Shown here: positions 24,605 to 34,097 of the stretch, one piece after another
Position numbering within the stretch: the stretch's first letter is position 1
Layout: the number at the start of each line of letters is the position of its first letter
Source of the DNA: Siccirubricoccus phaeus
GTDB taxonomy: Bacteria; Pseudomonadota; Alphaproteobacteria; Acetobacterales; Acetobacteraceae
Direction of reading: 5' to 3'
DNA: 64,000 nucleotides
NCBI RefSeq assembly: GCF_008360935.1
Contig: NZ_SRXO01000020.1
Coordinates: 1-64,000, forward strand
Made by a program: the position numbers and the translations under genes
Notes under the pieces: generated by a model
Database searches by the model: none
Seen by the model: the letters and a program-made list of their open reading frames with translations, nothing else
What the model was told of the DNA's origin: nothing

Positions 24605-25534
24605 TTACTTCTTCGCCAGCTCGGCTTCGAGTTCCGGCATCAGCTTGAACAGGTCACCCACCAGCCCGTAATCGGCGACGGAGAAGATGGGCGCTTCCTC
24701 GTCCTTGTTGATGGCGACGATGACCTTGCTGTCCTTCATCCCGGCCAGGTGCTGGATGGCGCCCGAGATGCCGACGGCGATGTAGAGCTCCGGCGCCACG
24801 ATCTTGCCGGTCTGCCCCACCTGATGGTCGTTCGGCGCGTAGCCGGCATCCACCGCGGCGCGGGAGGCGCCGACCGCGGCGCCGAGCTTGTCCGCCACGC
24901 CCTCGATGATCTTGAAGTTCTCCGAGGACCCCATGGCGCGGCCGCCGGAGACGACGATGCGCGCCGCGGTCAGCTCCGGCCGCTCGCTCTTCGCGATCTC
25001 GGCGCCGAGGAAGCTGGAGAGGCCGGGATCATCGGCCGAGGGCGCCGCTTCCACCGCGGCGCTGCCGCCGGTCGCGGCGGCCGGGTCGAAGCTCGCGGCG
25101 CGGACGGTGATGACCTTCTTCGGATCGGCGCTCTTCACCGTCGCCAGGGCGTTGCCGGCATAGATCGGGCGCACGAAGGTGTCGGCATCCACCACGCCGG
25201 CGATGTCGGAGATCACCTGCACGTCGAGCAGCGCGGCGACCCGCGGCATGACGTTCTTGCCCGCGGCCGAGGCCGGGGCGAGCAGGTGGGAGTAATTGGG
25301 TGCCAGCGCCACCAGCAGCGCCGCCACCGGCTCCGCCAGCCCGTTCGCGTAGGGCTCGGCCTCCGAGTGCAGCACCTTGGCGACGCCCGCCACCTGGGCG
25401 GCGGCCTGCGCCGCGGCGGCGGCGCCCAGCACCAGCACATGCACCTCGCCGAGCTTCGCCGCGGCGGCGATGGTGCTGCGGCTCGGCTGGGTCAGCGCGC
25501 TGCCGTCATGGTCGGCAAGAACGAGAACGGCCAT
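24605..25534 (-). CDS. etfA: electron transfer flavoprotein alpha subunit
   Basis: FAD-binding subunit (309 residues) of the ETF heterodimer that collects electrons from acyl-CoA and other dehydrogenases and passes them to ETF-ubiquinone oxidoreductase. The C-terminal FAD domain carries [38 protein letters not shown] and [20 protein letters not shown], all textbook features. It starts 2 bp after the etfB stop. Confidence 0.96.
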   Translation of the reverse strand: MAVLVLADHDGSALTQPSRSTIAAAAKLGEVHVLVLGAAAAAQAAAQVAGVAKVLHSEAEPYANGLAEPVAALLVALAPNYSHLLAPASAAGKNVMPRVAALLDVQVISDIAGVVDADTFVRPIYAGNALATVKSADPKKVITVRAASFDPAAATGGSAAVEAAPSADDPGLSSFLGAEIAKSERPELTAARIVVSGGRAMGSSENFKIIEGVADKLGAAVGASRAAVDAGYAPNDHQVGQTGKIVAPELYIAVGISGAIQHLAGMKDSKVIVAINKDEEAPIFSVADYGLVGDLFKLMPELEAELAKK

Positions 25535-25536
25535 GC

Positions 25537-26286
25537 TCAGATCACCTTCGCTTCGTTGCGCAGCTTGTCCACCAGCTCCTGCACCGAGCCGACCTTCTTG
25601 CCGGCCTGGCGCTTCGCCGGCTCCTCCACCTTCAGCACGGTCAGCCGCGGCGTGACGTCCACGCCGAGATCGGCCGGCTTCACGTTCTCGATGGGCTTCT
25701 TCCGCGCCTTCATGATGTTGGGGAGCGAGGCGTAGCGCGGCTCGTTCAGCCGCAGGTCGGTGGTGACGATGGCCGGCAGCTTGAGCGAGACGGTCTCGAG
25801 CCCGCCATCGACCTCGCGCGTCACCTTTAGCTTGTCGCCATCCTTCTCCACCTTGCTGGCGAAGGTGCCCTGGGCCCAGCCCAGCAGCGCCGCCAGCATC
25901 TGGCCGGTGGCGTTCATGTCGTCGTCGATCGCCTGCTTGCCGAGGATGACGAGCTCCGGATTCTCCTTCGCCACCAGCGCCTTCAGCAGCTTGGCCACCG
26001 CCAGCGGCTCCAGCACCCCGTCATGCTCGACCAGGATGCCGCGATCGGCGCCCATGGCGAGGGCGGTGCGGATCTGCTCCTGGCAGGCGGTGGGGCCGCA
26101 GGAGACGGCGACGATCTCCGTCGCCACGCCTTTCTCCTTCAGCCGCACGGCTTCTTCCACCGCGATCTCGTCGAAGGGGTTCATGGACATCTTGACGTTG
26201 GCCGTCTCGACGCCGGTGCCATCCGCCTTCACGCGGACCTTCACATTGTAGTCCACCACCCGCTTGACGGGGACGAGAAGCTTCAT
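25537..26286 (-). CDS. etfB: electron transfer flavoprotein beta subunit
   Basis: AMP-binding subunit (249 residues) of [23 protein letters not shown] is the standard start; the recognition loop [14 protein letters not shown] and the C-terminal [20 protein letters not shown] segment, which contacts partner dehydrogenases, are intact. The start at 26286 was chosen over 26364 on family length and start sequence. Operon etfB-etfA. Confidence 0.96.
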   Translation of the reverse strand: MKLLVPVKRVVDYNVKVRVKADGTGVETANVKMSMNPFDEIAVEEAVRLKEKGVATEIVAVSCGPTACQEQIRTALAMGADRGILVEHDGVLEPLAVAKLLKALVAKENPELVILGKQAIDDDMNATGQMLAALLGWAQGTFASKVEKDGDKLKVTREVDGGLETVSLKLPAIVTTDLRLNEPRYASLPNIMKARKKPIENVKPADLGVDVTPRLTVLKVEEPAKRQAGKKVGSVQELVDKLRNEAKVI

Positions 26287-26440
26287 CGCCGCTGCCGTTT
26301 CCTGGCTCGTTGTTGGGGAAGCGGGGTGCCCGGCGAAGCCCGGCGCCCGCGGATCGGGCGGCAAAATAGGGCGACGCCGTCGCTGCTGTCAAAAAACCCC
26401 CACATCCGGGCCCGCGGGCGCCGGGGGACGTCCGAGGGCG

Positions 26441-26632
26441 TCAGCGCGAAACCAGGAGCAGCAGGGCGAAGAGCGCCAGGGTGACGCCCTGCAGGATGAC
26501 CCGCCAGCGCATCAACCGGTTGGAGCGCTCCGCGTCGCCGCTTTGTCGCACCAGCCCGAGCATGCCGGCGAAGAGGGTGCCGAGCGTCGCCAGCATGGCG
26601 ATGCCGGTGAGGATGCCGAGGAAGAGCTTCAT
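26441..26632 (-). CDS. small twin-transmembrane protein (HIG1-like)
   Basis: A 63-residue protein with two membrane helices (about 3-27 and 45-61). The loop between them, RQSGDAERSNRLMRWRVILQ, closely matches the HIG1/hypoxia-induced family seen in alphaproteobacteria, where such proteins associate with respiratory complexes. The start overlaps the stop of the MFS gene by 4 bp (ATGA), so translation is probably coupled. Confidence 0.75.
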   Translation of the reverse strand: MKLFLGILTGIAMLATLGTLFAGMLGLVRQSGDAERSNRLMRWRVILQGVTLALFALLLLVSR

Positions 26633-27858
26633 GAGGTGACTCTGGACCGCGCGCGGGAAACCGCAAGGGTGGGGACGGTGCCACGGCGGAGAATGAGCAC
26701 CGCCGCCCCCGCCAGCGCGCCGCACAGCGCGAAGCCCGCCGCATAGCCGCCGGTGAGGCCGGCCAGCGCCGAGAGCAGGCTGGGCGAGAGGATCAGCGTC
26801 AGCGCCATGGCGAAGCCCATGGCGGAGGTGGCGCCGCCCACCCGGCCGGGCGGGGCGAGGCGCGCGACCTCGGCCAGCAGCACTCCGGTCCAGCCCACGG
26901 CGAAGCAGCCCATGGCGGCGGCCAGCGCCACCACCCCCAGCCAGGGCAGGCCTGGCCCGGCCAGCGCCAGCAGCAGGGCGGAGAGGCAGGCGCCGATGCC
27001 GATGACGCTCAGCACCGGCCGGGCGCCGCTTCGGTCCGCCAGCACCGCCCAGAGGATGCGGCCGAGGATGCCGGCGCCCTGGCCGATGGCCAGCGTCATC
27101 CCCGCCTCCACCAACCCCATCCCCAGCGCCTGCACCTGCCAGACGACGAAGAAGGAGAAGAAGCCGAACTGCCCCACCACCAGCCCGCAGCCATAGAGGC
27201 TGGTGGCGCGCAGCGGCGCATGCTCCCGCAGCAGGCGGAGGCTGCCGAGCGCCTCCCCGAAGGCGGCGCGGCTGGGCGCTTTCGGGTCCCGGTCCGCATC
27301 CAGGACGGCGCGGAGCGGTTGCAGGGCCAGGGCCAGCAGCAGGGTGAAAAGGGCAATGGCCAGCACCCCGGCCCGCCAGCCATAGAGGCTGCCGACCACC
27401 GGCGCGATGACCGAGACCAGCATCGCCCCCGCCGGGACCCCGGTCTGCTTCAGGCCGAAGATCAGGCTGCGGATCTGCGGCGGGGTGCGCGCCGCCAGCA
27501 CATGGCTGCCGGCCGGCGTCAGCGGCCCGTGCCCGGCGCCGGCCAGCACGGCGGAGGCGATCAGCGCCAGCGGGTGGCCCAGTACCGCCAGCGCGATGCC
27601 GGCGGCGATCACCACCAGCGCCGCCTGGCAGACCCTGATGCCGCCATGCCGCCGCAGCAGCCCCTGGGCGAAGGGGCCGGAAACCAGCGCGCCGGCATAG
27701 GCGAGGGCGGTGTGCACCCCGGCCAGGCTCGCCGGCAGCTCCAGCTCCGCGGCGATGGCGGGGGCGAGGACGGGCAGGGTGAGGAAGGTGCCCATTCCGG
27801 CCAGATGGGTGCCGAGCAGCGCCAGCATCACCAGCCAGATGGAAGGTCCGGATGGCAT
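26629..27858 (-). CDS. MFS transporter
   Basis: A major facilitator with twelve hydrophobic segments and about 409 residues from the chosen ATG (MPSGPSIWLVMLALLGTHLAG). It contains a GPFAQGLLRRHGG loop and the second-half loop GILGRILWAVLADRSGARP, both in the expected positions. Substrate unknown; the pattern resembles CynX/NimT-type carriers, but not firmly. Alternative in-frame ATGs lie at 27867 and 27894. Confidence 0.8.
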   Translation of the reverse strand: MPSGPSIWLVMLALLGTHLAGMGTFLTLPVLAPAIAAELELPASLAGVHTALAYAGALVSGPFAQGLLRRHGGIRVCQAALVVIAAGIALAVLGHPLALIASAVLAGAGHGPLTPAGSHVLAARTPPQIRSLIFGLKQTGVPAGAMLVSVIAPVVGSLYGWRAGVLAIALFTLLLALALQPLRAVLDADRDPKAPSRAAFGEALGSLRLLREHAPLRATSLYGCGLVVGQFGFFSFFVVWQVQALGMGLVEAGMTLAIGQGAGILGRILWAVLADRSGARPVLSVIGIGACLSALLLALAGPGLPWLGVVALAAAMGCFAVGWTGVLLAEVARLAPPGRVGGATSAMGFAMALTLILSPSLLSALAGLTGGYAAGFALCGALAGAAVLILRRGTVPTLAVSRARSRVTS

Positions 27859-28048
27859 CCGGCGCATCCTGCCGGCCCGGCCGGGCCTCGGCAACCCGGC
27901 GGCCGCGCGGGGTTGGGCAGGCGCGATGCCGGCCAGCCGGACCGCCGGGCAGGGCGGCGGATCGCGATCGGTCGCGCCGCCTGCCGGCCGCGAGGCGCCG
28001 GCGGGAGGGCGGCAGCGCCCGGCAACGCTGCCCTCTGCCGCGCCGCCG

Positions 28049-29026
28049 CTATTCCTGTGGCAGCCCGGCGGCGCGGATCACCTCCTGCCACATCGGCGCT
28101 TCGTGGGCGATGCGGTCGGCCAGCGCCTCGGGCCCAGCCAGCCTTAGCTCGAACCCTGCGGCGCGCAGCCGCGCGGCCATCTGCGGCGCCGTCAGCACCG
28201 CCCGCGCCGCCGTGGCCAGGCGGGCGAGGATGGCGGAAGGCGTGCCGGAAGGGGCCAGCAGCCCCTGGAAGGTTTCGGAGATGAAGCCCTCATAGCCCAG
28301 CTCCTGCATGGTCGGCACCTCCGGTAGGTCCGGCCAGCGATGCGCGCCGGTCAGCGCCAGGGCCCGCAGCGCACCGGCCTTGATCTGCGGCTGCGCCGGC
28401 GGCAGGGCGGTGACGCCGATGCTGGTCGTGCCGCCGAGCAGCGACTGCACGGCCAGCGCCGCGCTGTTGTGCGGCACCTGCACCACCTCGATGCCGGTCT
28501 TCAGCCGCAGCAGCTCCGCCGTCAGATGCGGCGTGGAGCCGATGCCGGGATTGGCCATGTTCAGCACGCCCGGCGCCGCCTTCGCCCGTTCCACCAGCGC
28601 CGCCACCGACTCGATGCCGCTGTCCGGCCGCGCCAGCAGCACGTTGGGGGAGGCGCCGAGCTCGGTGATCGGGGCGAAATCCCGGAAGGGGTCGTAGCCC
28701 GGGCTGCGGAACAGGCTGGGATTCACCACGAAGCCGGTGGAGGTGACCAGCAGCGTATAGCCATCCGGCGCGGCGCGGCCGACATGCGCGACGCCGATAT
28801 TGCCGCCGCCGCCCGGCCGGTTCTCCACCACCACGGGCTGGCCGAGGGCGGGGGTCAGGCCGTGGGAGAGGGCGCGGGCCATGATGTCCGTGGGGCCGCC
28901 GGGGCCGAAGGGCACCACCAGCCGGATGCCGCGGGCCGGCCAGGGCAGCGGTGCCTGGGCCAGGGCAGGGGTAGCCAGGGCCAGGGCCAGCATCGCCCGG
29001 CGCCCGAGGCGCATGGCTCGGGGCAT
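28049..29026 (-). CDS. Bug/TctC family tripartite tricarboxylate receptor
   Basis: A 325-residue periplasmic solute receptor. The signal peptide ends [12 protein letters not shown]. The mature domain shows the family patterns [32 protein letters not shown] and [10 protein letters not shown], which form the ligand-binding loops that hold a carboxylate, and the [14 protein letters not shown] segment. Ligands of such orphan receptors are usually di- or tricarboxylates or aromatic acids. No membrane TctAB genes are next to it. It is one of two Bug receptors in the window. Confidence 0.92.
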   Translation of the reverse strand: MPRAMRLGRRAMLALALATPALAQAPLPWPARGIRLVVPFGPGGPTDIMARALSHGLTPALGQPVVVENRPGGGGNIGVAHVGRAAPDGYTLLVTSTGFVVNPSLFRSPGYDPFRDFAPITELGASPNVLLARPDSGIESVAALVERAKAAPGVLNMANPGIGSTPHLTAELLRLKTGIEVVQVPHNSAALAVQSLLGGTTSIGVTALPPAQPQIKAGALRALALTGAHRWPDLPEVPTMQELGYEGFISETFQGLLAPSGTPSAILARLATAARAVLTAPQMAARLRAAGFELRLAGPEALADRIAHEAPMWQEVIRAAGLPQE

Positions 29027-29106
29027 GCTCGTTTCCTCCGTCGCGGCGCCGCCGCTTGCGGCAAGCCTGCCGGCTGCGGAGCGTGGGGGTCAAGCGGGGT
29101 GGCGTG

Positions 29107-29322
29107 CGTAATGGGGGCTCCACCCCCATGCCCCTGGCCAGTGGCGCTGCCCGTTGGCGGCAGTGCCGCCAATCCCGCCGGGGTGGACCACCCCCCGGAC
29201 CCCGGTGTGAGTTTTGCAGTTCAACCGGCCGACTCGGACCGGGGTCCGGGGAGGGGTCCCCTCCCCGGCGGGAGTGCAGAGGGCAGAGCCCTCTGCTGGG
29301 GGTTCGGGGGCGAAGCCCCCGA
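29107..29322. repeat. family D palindromic repeats upstream of proB
   Basis: Contains GGGGGCTCCACCCCC, CCCGTTGGCGGCAGTGCCGCC, GACTCGGACCGGGGTCCGGGG, GGGGTCCCCTCCCC, GCAGAGGGCAGAGCCCTCTGC and CGGGGGCGAAGCCCCCG, a string of hairpins. The CGGCGGGAGTGCAGAGGGC block recurs at 37300 and the GGTCCGGGG block at 23210 and 37270. Confidence 0.65.
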
Positions 29323-29362
29323 CTTTTCCCCCAGCCTCCCGCCCATGCTATGCGCCCGTGCC

Positions 29363-30511
29363 ATGGATATGGCAGCTCCCTCAGGCCCCGCCCTTCCCCT
29401 GTTGCGGGAGGCGAAGCGGGTGGTGGTGAAGATCGGCTCCGCCCTGGTGGTGGAGGAGAAGACCGCCGCGCCGCGCGCCGCCTGGCTCGCCTCCGTCGCC
29501 GCCGACGTCGCCGCCATGCGCGCGCGCGGGACGGAGGTGGTGCTGGTCTCCTCCGGTGCCATTGCGCTGGCCCGTCGCGCCCTCGGCCTCACCCGCAAGA
29601 AGCTGCGGCTGGAGGAGAAGCAGGCCGCCGCCGCGGTCGGCCAGATCCGCCTGGCCGGCGCCTGGCAGGAGGCGCTCTCCACCCATGGTCTTTCCGCCGC
29701 CCAATTGCTGCTGACCCTGGAGGACAGCGAGGATCGCCGCCGCTACCTCAATGCCCGCGCCACGCTCGGCACGTTGCTGGAACTCGGCTGCGTGCCGGTG
29801 ATCAATGAGAACGACACGGTGGCGACGGCCGAAATCCGCTTCGGCGACAATGACAGGCTGGCGGCGCGCGTCGCGGAGATGACCGGCGCCGATGCGCTGG
29901 TGCTGCTCTCCGACATCGACGGGCTCTACACCGCCGACCCGCGCAAGGATCCGGCGGCGCGGCATCTGCCGGTGGTGGAGCGGATCGGCGAGGAGATCAT
30001 GGCCATGGGGGGTGAGCCGCCGCCCGGCTATTCCTCCGGCGGCATGCGCACCAAGCTGATCGCGGCGCGCATCGCGACCGGCGCTGGCTGCGCCATGGCG
30101 ATCGCGCTGGGCAAGCGGGACAACCCGCTGCGGGCGATGGAGGAGGGCGCACCCTGCACCTGGTTCCTGCCCGCGCCGGAGGGACGCACCGCGCGCAAGC
30201 GCTGGATCGCGGGTTCGCTGGCGCCGCTCGGCAGCCTCACGGTGGATGAGGGGGCGGCGCGGGCGCTGGCCCGCGGCTCCTCCCTGCTGCCCGCCGGGGT
30301 GCGCGGGGTGGAGGGGCAGTTCCACCGCGGCGATCCGGTGAGCGTGCGCGATGCCGCCGGGCGCGAATTGGCGCGCGGTCTCTCCGCCTATGATGCGGAG
30401 GATGCCGGGCGCATCGCCGGGCATCGCTCGGAGGAGATCGAGGCCATCCTCGGCTGGCGCGGCCGGGATGAGATCGTGCACCGGGACGACCTCGTCCTCA
30501 TTTCCCCATGA
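29363..30511 (+). CDS. proB: glutamate 5-kinase
   Basis: First enzyme of proline biosynthesis (glutamate to glutamyl-5-phosphate). About 382 residues: an amino-acid-kinase domain (residues about 18-265) with [47 protein letters not shown] and [15 protein letters not shown], and a C-terminal PUA domain (about 285-375). The [10 protein letters not shown] segment is the phosphate-binding Lys region. The start is uncertain: ATGs at 29345, 29363 and 29369 are all in frame, without a strong ribosome-binding site. The upstream open frame through the repeats was rejected. proA is not adjacent. Confidence 0.92.
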   Translation: MDMAAPSGPALPLLREAKRVVVKIGSALVVEEKTAAPRAAWLASVAADVAAMRARGTEVVLVSSGAIALARRALGLTRKKLRLEEKQAAAAVGQIRLAGAWQEALSTHGLSAAQLLLTLEDSEDRRRYLNARATLGTLLELGCVPVINENDTVATAEIRFGDNDRLAARVAEMTGADALVLLSDIDGLYTADPRKDPAARHLPVVERIGEEIMAMGGEPPPGYSSGGMRTKLIAARIATGAGCAMAIALGKRDNPLRAMEEGAPCTWFLPAPEGRTARKRWIAGSLAPLGSLTVDEGAARALARGSSLLPAGVRGVEGQFHRGDPVSVRDAAGRELARGLSAYDAEDAGRIAGHRSEEIEAILGWRGRDEIVHRDDLVLISP

Positions 30512-30600
30512 CGTTGCTGCGCAACGCGATGGGGGCCCCGGAGTCGCTGGGGGCCCGGGACCTCGCACAGCCTGAAGCGGCGAAGCCGCTTCGGGGCAAC
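30507..30600. repeat. family C palindromic repeat at the proB stop
   Basis: CCATGACGTTGCTGCGCAAC followed by GCGATGGGG (palindromic core GTTGCTGCGCAAC), then GGCCCCGGAGTCGCT and GCACAGCCTG and AAGCGGCGAAGCCGCTT. The proB stop codon lies inside it. Related copies are at 34936 (inverted), 39576 and 46207. Confidence 0.65.
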
Positions 30601-30708
30601 GGGCGGCGCGGTGGCGGGGCCGGGGCTGCGGGCCCGGCCTTGCGCTAGGCGCGGCCCTCCGCCCGTGCCAGTCTTTACCCCCGTAGAATTCGGGCGGAGC
30701 AGGCAGGG

Positions 30709-31704
30709 ATGAGGAAGCGCGTTGCCTTCATCGGCACCGGCGGGACCATCGCCTCCATCGGCAAGGGGCCGCTGGATACGGTGAATTACGGCGCCAACGG
30801 GCGGATGCTGCAGGCCGACGGCATCCTGGAGCGCTTCCCGGAGGTGCAGCTCGTCGCCGATGTCTTCGCCGTGCCCTACCGCAACGTCCCGTCGCCGCAG
30901 ATCGCCTGGAAGGAGTGGCAGGAGCTCGTCCTGCTCTGCGACAAGGTGGCGGCGGAGACCCCGGATCTGGCCGGCATCGTGATCGGCCATGGCACCGCCT
31001 CGCTGGAGGAAACGGCCTTCTTCCTCTCCCTGACGCTGAAGGTGAAGGTGCCGGTGGTGGTGGTCGGCTCGCAGCGCCCGGCCTCGGCGCTTTCCACCGA
31101 TGCCGGGCTGAACCTGGTGAATGCGGTGCGCGTCGCGGTGGATGAGGGGGCGCGCGGCCTCGGCGCGCTGGTGCTGCTGAATGACGAGATCCAGGCGGCA
31201 CGGGAGGTGACGAAAACCTCCACCGGCCGCATGCAGACCTTCCGCAGCCCGGATTTCGGCGTGCTCGGCCAGGCCGATGGCGATCGCGTCGTGTGGTATC
31301 GCCGCCCGCTGCGCAAGCTGGCGCCGGAGACGGAATTCGACATCCGCCGGCTGGCCGAGCTGCCGCGCGTCGACATCGCCTATTCCTATGCGGGGGCGGA
31401 TGGCACGGCGGTGCGCGCCTTCACCGCCGCCGGTGCCAAGGGCATCGTGGTGGCCGGCTTTGCGCCCGGCTTCGTCACGCCGGGCGATGCCGCGGCGCTG
31501 CTGGAGGCGAAGCAGATGGGCGTCATCGTCCTGCAATCCACCCGCGCCGGCAGCGGCCGCGTCTTCCCCACCACCAAGCTGGCGGAGGCGGGCTTCATCC
31601 CGGCCGACAACCTCAACCCGCAGAAGGCGCGCATCCTGCTGGCGCTGGCGCTGACCATCTCCGGCGACCCGGCCGAGATCGCGCGCATCTTCGCCACCTA
31701 CTAG
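30709..31704 (+). CDS. asparaginase-family amidohydrolase with altered second motif
   Basis: A 331-residue asparaginase/glutaminase fold protein. The first catalytic Thr motif, TGGTIAS (10-16), is intact and the Lys of the VTKTS motif (Lys169) is present. In the second motif the usual H-G-T-D-T reads HGTAS (94-98), so the Asp that polarises the catalytic Thr is Ala here. LEETAFFLSLTL and GSQRPASALSTDAGLN are otherwise standard. It could act on another amide or lactam, or be weakly active. The GNAT gene follows after 2 bp and a metallo-beta-lactamase-fold gene after that, forming an operon. Confidence 0.82.
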   Translation: MRKRVAFIGTGGTIASIGKGPLDTVNYGANGRMLQADGILERFPEVQLVADVFAVPYRNVPSPQIAWKEWQELVLLCDKVAAETPDLAGIVIGHGTASLEETAFFLSLTLKVKVPVVVVGSQRPASALSTDAGLNLVNAVRVAVDEGARGLGALVLLNDEIQAAREVTKTSTGRMQTFRSPDFGVLGQADGDRVVWYRRPLRKLAPETEFDIRRLAELPRVDIAYSYAGADGTAVRAFTAAGAKGIVVAGFAPGFVTPGDAAALLEAKQMGVIVLQSTRAGSGRVFPTTKLAEAGFIPADNLNPQKARILLALALTISGDPAEIARIFATY

Positions 31705-31706
31705 CG

Positions 31707-32183
31707 ATGGAGCGCAGCATCCTCGCCGTCTCGCAGCGGCCGGAGCTGGCGCCCCTGGTCGCGCGCTGGCGGGTGGAAGCCTTCTTCCATCATCCCGGCG
31801 GCTGCACGGTGGAGGAGATGACCGGCTGGATCCTCGCCCCGCCGGTCGGGCCGGAGGACAATTTCGTGCTGTTCGAGGGGGAGAGGCCGGTGGGCACGGC
31901 CGGCCTGGTCCAGCAGGACCTGGAGACCCGGCCCGATCTCACGCCCTGGCTCGCCGGGCTGTTCGTGCTGCCCGAATGCCGCGGCCGCGGCCATGGGGCC
32001 GCGCTGGTGCGGCAGGTGGAGGGCTTTGCGCGCCGGTCGGGCGTGCCGGTACTATGGCTCTACACCCTGGCCGCCGAGCCCTTCTATCTCCGGCTCGGCT
32101 GGGCGCGGGCGGGCATCGAGCGGGAGAGGGACCACGAGGTGATCCTGATGCGGCGCCCGCTCATCGGGGCGGGTCGAGGATGA
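31707..32183 (+). CDS. GNAT family N-acetyltransferase
   Basis: A 158-residue acetyltransferase fold. The acetyl-CoA-binding P-loop region is LFVLPECRGRGHGAALVRQV (R/Q-x-x-G-x-G/A pattern), followed by AEPFYLRLGWARAG, the usual Y-x-x-x-G-F/W end. The acceptor is unknown. Placed 2 bp after the asparaginase homologue and 19 bp before the metallo-beta-lactamase-fold gene, so the three are probably one transcript. Confidence 0.85.
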   Translation: MERSILAVSQRPELAPLVARWRVEAFFHHPGGCTVEEMTGWILAPPVGPEDNFVLFEGERPVGTAGLVQQDLETRPDLTPWLAGLFVLPECRGRGHGAALVRQVEGFARRSGVPVLWLYTLAAEPFYLRLGWARAGIERERDHEVILMRRPLIGAGRG

Positions 32184-32202
32184 CGCGGGAGGAATGGGCG
32201 CG

Positions 32203-32958
32203 ATGTACAAGCTGGACGTGCTGATCCAGGGCTATCCGGGCAAGTCGCTCTGCCATGGCGGCCTGGGCTGGTCCACCATCGCGCTGCTGCGCGGGCAGGG
32301 GCGGACCATCCTCATCGATGTCGGCGCCTTCGCCATTCGCGGCGAATTCGGCCGGCAGCTCAAGGCCGCGGGCTGCGCGCCGGAGAGCGTGACCGATGTG
32401 GTGCTGACCCATGCGCATTGGGACCATTCGGTGAACTACACCCTGTTCCCCAATGCCGATGTCTGGATCGGCCGCGTCGAGATGGAGTGGGCGACCAGCA
32501 CGCCGGTCGGCTTCAACCCGCTGCCGGAGCTGTATGTGCAGGATCTGGCGAAGCACCCGAAGCTGCATCTGCTGGAGGATGACGAGGCCTTCCTGCCCGG
32601 CCTCACCGCGCATCTCTGCCCGGGGCATACGCCGGGCTGCCTGGTGTTCCGGATGACGGGGGGCGAGGTGCCGGTGGTGTTCAGCGGCGACGCGGCGAAG
32701 AACCGTGCCGAGATGCTTTCCATGACCACGGACATGACCATGGATGCCGGCGCCAGCCGCGCCAGCCTGGACCGCATCTGGGGGCTGTGGAAGCAGGAGC
32801 CGGGGACGCTGCTGATCCCGGGGCATGACCTGACCATGCGTCTGGGTGCCGCGGGGAAGCCGGAATATATCGGGCAGCGGCGGGCGGGGATCGCGGCCTG
32901 GTTCAACGAGGATCTGGCGGTGATGGAGGAGTTCGACATATCGGCGCCGCGCTTTTGA
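32203..32958 (+). CDS. metallo-beta-lactamase fold hydrolase
   Basis: A 251-residue hydrolase with the zinc motifs HAHWDH, GHTPG, SGDA and GHD in order. It resembles N-acyl homoserine lactonase/quorum-quenching and AttM-like lactonases in size and motif layout, but the substrate is not fixed. The start at 32203 (MYKLDVLIQGYPG) was preferred over ATG 32194, because GGAGGA lies 9 bp before the former and directly abuts the latter. Confidence 0.85.
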   Translation: MYKLDVLIQGYPGKSLCHGGLGWSTIALLRGQGRTILIDVGAFAIRGEFGRQLKAAGCAPESVTDVVLTHAHWDHSVNYTLFPNADVWIGRVEMEWATSTPVGFNPLPELYVQDLAKHPKLHLLEDDEAFLPGLTAHLCPGHTPGCLVFRMTGGEVPVVFSGDAAKNRAEMLSMTTDMTMDAGASRASLDRIWGLWKQEPGTLLIPGHDLTMRLGAAGKPEYIGQRRAGIAAWFNEDLAVMEEFDISAPRF

Positions 32959-32972
32959 TGGCGGCGCGGTGT

Positions 32973-33020
32973 CGAGGGAGGGCGTCGCGCCGTAAGGCGC
33001 GCCTTACGGCGCGACCCTCA
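32973..33020. repeat. family A-type long hairpin (first module only)
   Basis: GAGGGAGGGCGTCGCGCCGT pairs with ACGGCGCGACCCTC around AAGGCGCGCCTT. It lies between the metallo-beta-lactamase-fold gene and the GTG start of the HD-domain gene and recurs, with changes, at 40504 and 51238. Confidence 0.65.
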
Positions 33021-33030
33021 AGACAGCGCC

Positions 33031-33648
33031 GTGCCTGACCGCGCCTGGGTCCGCCTCCCCTCCGGCCGCCGCCTGGACCTTCTCTCCCCCACCCCCTTCG
33101 ACTGGACCGATGAGGACCTGGCCATCGGCCTGTCCCGCACCTTCCGCTGGGGCGGCCATTCCATCTGGCCTGGCGCCCCGCTTTCCGTCGCCCAGCATTC
33201 CCTTTCCGTCCTCGCCCTGCGCCGCGCCCGCACCAAGGGCGGCCTCACCCAGGACGAAGCCCGGCGCGAGCTCCTGCACGATGCCGAGGAGGGCCTGCTC
33301 GGCTTCGACTGCATTTCGCCGCTGAAGCCCTTCCTCGGCGCCGCTTTCGCCGCCCTGCAATCCCGCCTGCAGCAGGCCGTCGCCCTCCGCTACGCCCTGC
33401 CCGCCTGGACCAAGGACTCCAAGCGCGCCCACAAGGCCTGCGACATCGCCCTGGCCGCCGCCGAAGCCGTGCATGTCGCCGGCTGGACGCCGGAGGAGGT
33501 TCGTTTCACGCTCGGCATCCGCGCGCCGCTGCTGGCCGCCGACCCGCTGGCCGCCCTGGGCGACCGGCCCTGGCAGCCCTGGCCGCCGGAGATCGCCGCC
33601 GAACGCTTCCTCGCCACCCTTGCCCGGCTGTCCGACCCGCATGGCTGA
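33031..33648 (+). CDS. HD-domain phosphohydrolase (YfbR-like)
   Basis: A 205-residue protein with a GTG start. HD superfamily metal motifs are visible as a His in VAQHSLSVLAL and the HD pair in LLHDAEEGLLGFD. This pattern is that of small 5'-nucleotidase-like HD hydrolases. Its last 8 bp overlap the thioesterase gene, so translation is coupled. Confidence 0.75.
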   Translation: MPDRAWVRLPSGRRLDLLSPTPFDWTDEDLAIGLSRTFRWGGHSIWPGAPLSVAQHSLSVLALRRARTKGGLTQDEARRELLHDAEEGLLGFDCISPLKPFLGAAFAALQSRLQQAVALRYALPAWTKDSKRAHKACDIALAAAEAVHVAGWTPEEVRFTLGIRAPLLAADPLAALGDRPWQPWPPEIAAERFLATLARLSDPHG

Positions 33649-34090
33649 AACCCTGGATGATTTCGCCTTCACCCACCCCCTGCGCGTCCGCTGGGCGGAG
33701 CTGGACCCGCAGAACATCGTCTTCAACGCCAATTACCTGATGTATTTCGATATCGGTCTCACCGAGTATCTCCGTGCCCTGGGCTGGCGCGGCGCCAATG
33801 GCTTCGCCGCCCATGGCACGGATGTCTTCGCGGTGAATGCCACGCTGGATTTCCACGCCCCGGCCGGGCATGACGATGCGCTGCTGATCGCCGCCCGCAT
33901 CGACTATCTCGGCCGCAGCAGCTTCCGCTTCCGCATGGGCTGCTTCCGGGACGGCACTTTGCTGGTCGCCGGCCGGCTGACCTATGTGAACGCCACGCGC
34001 GACACCCGCCGGCCGACGCCGCTGCCGGAGCCCTTCATTGCGAAAATCCTGGCCTTCGAGCGCATCCCGCCGGAGCGCAAGCCCGGCTGA
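33641..34090 (+). CDS. acyl-CoA thioesterase (4HBT hotdog family)
   Basis: A 149-residue hotdog-fold thioesterase. VRWAELDPQNIVFNANYLMY is the YbgC/4HBT active-site helix, with the catalytic Asp in the LDPQNIVFN motif. It hydrolyses acyl-CoA, but the substrate is unknown. Starts inside the end of the HD gene (8-bp overlap). Confidence 0.88.
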   Translation: MAETLDDFAFTHPLRVRWAELDPQNIVFNANYLMYFDIGLTEYLRALGWRGANGFAAHGTDVFAVNATLDFHAPAGHDDALLIAARIDYLGRSSFRFRMGCFRDGTLLVAGRLTYVNATRDTRRPTPLPEPFIAKILAFERIPPERKPG

Positions 34091-34097
34091 GCCGCCC

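Noticed and set aside
28340-29362. Long in-frame extension upstream of proB (over 300 residues)
   Set aside because: It runs antisense through the Bug receptor gene and the hairpin repeats; known ProB length fits the start near 29363.
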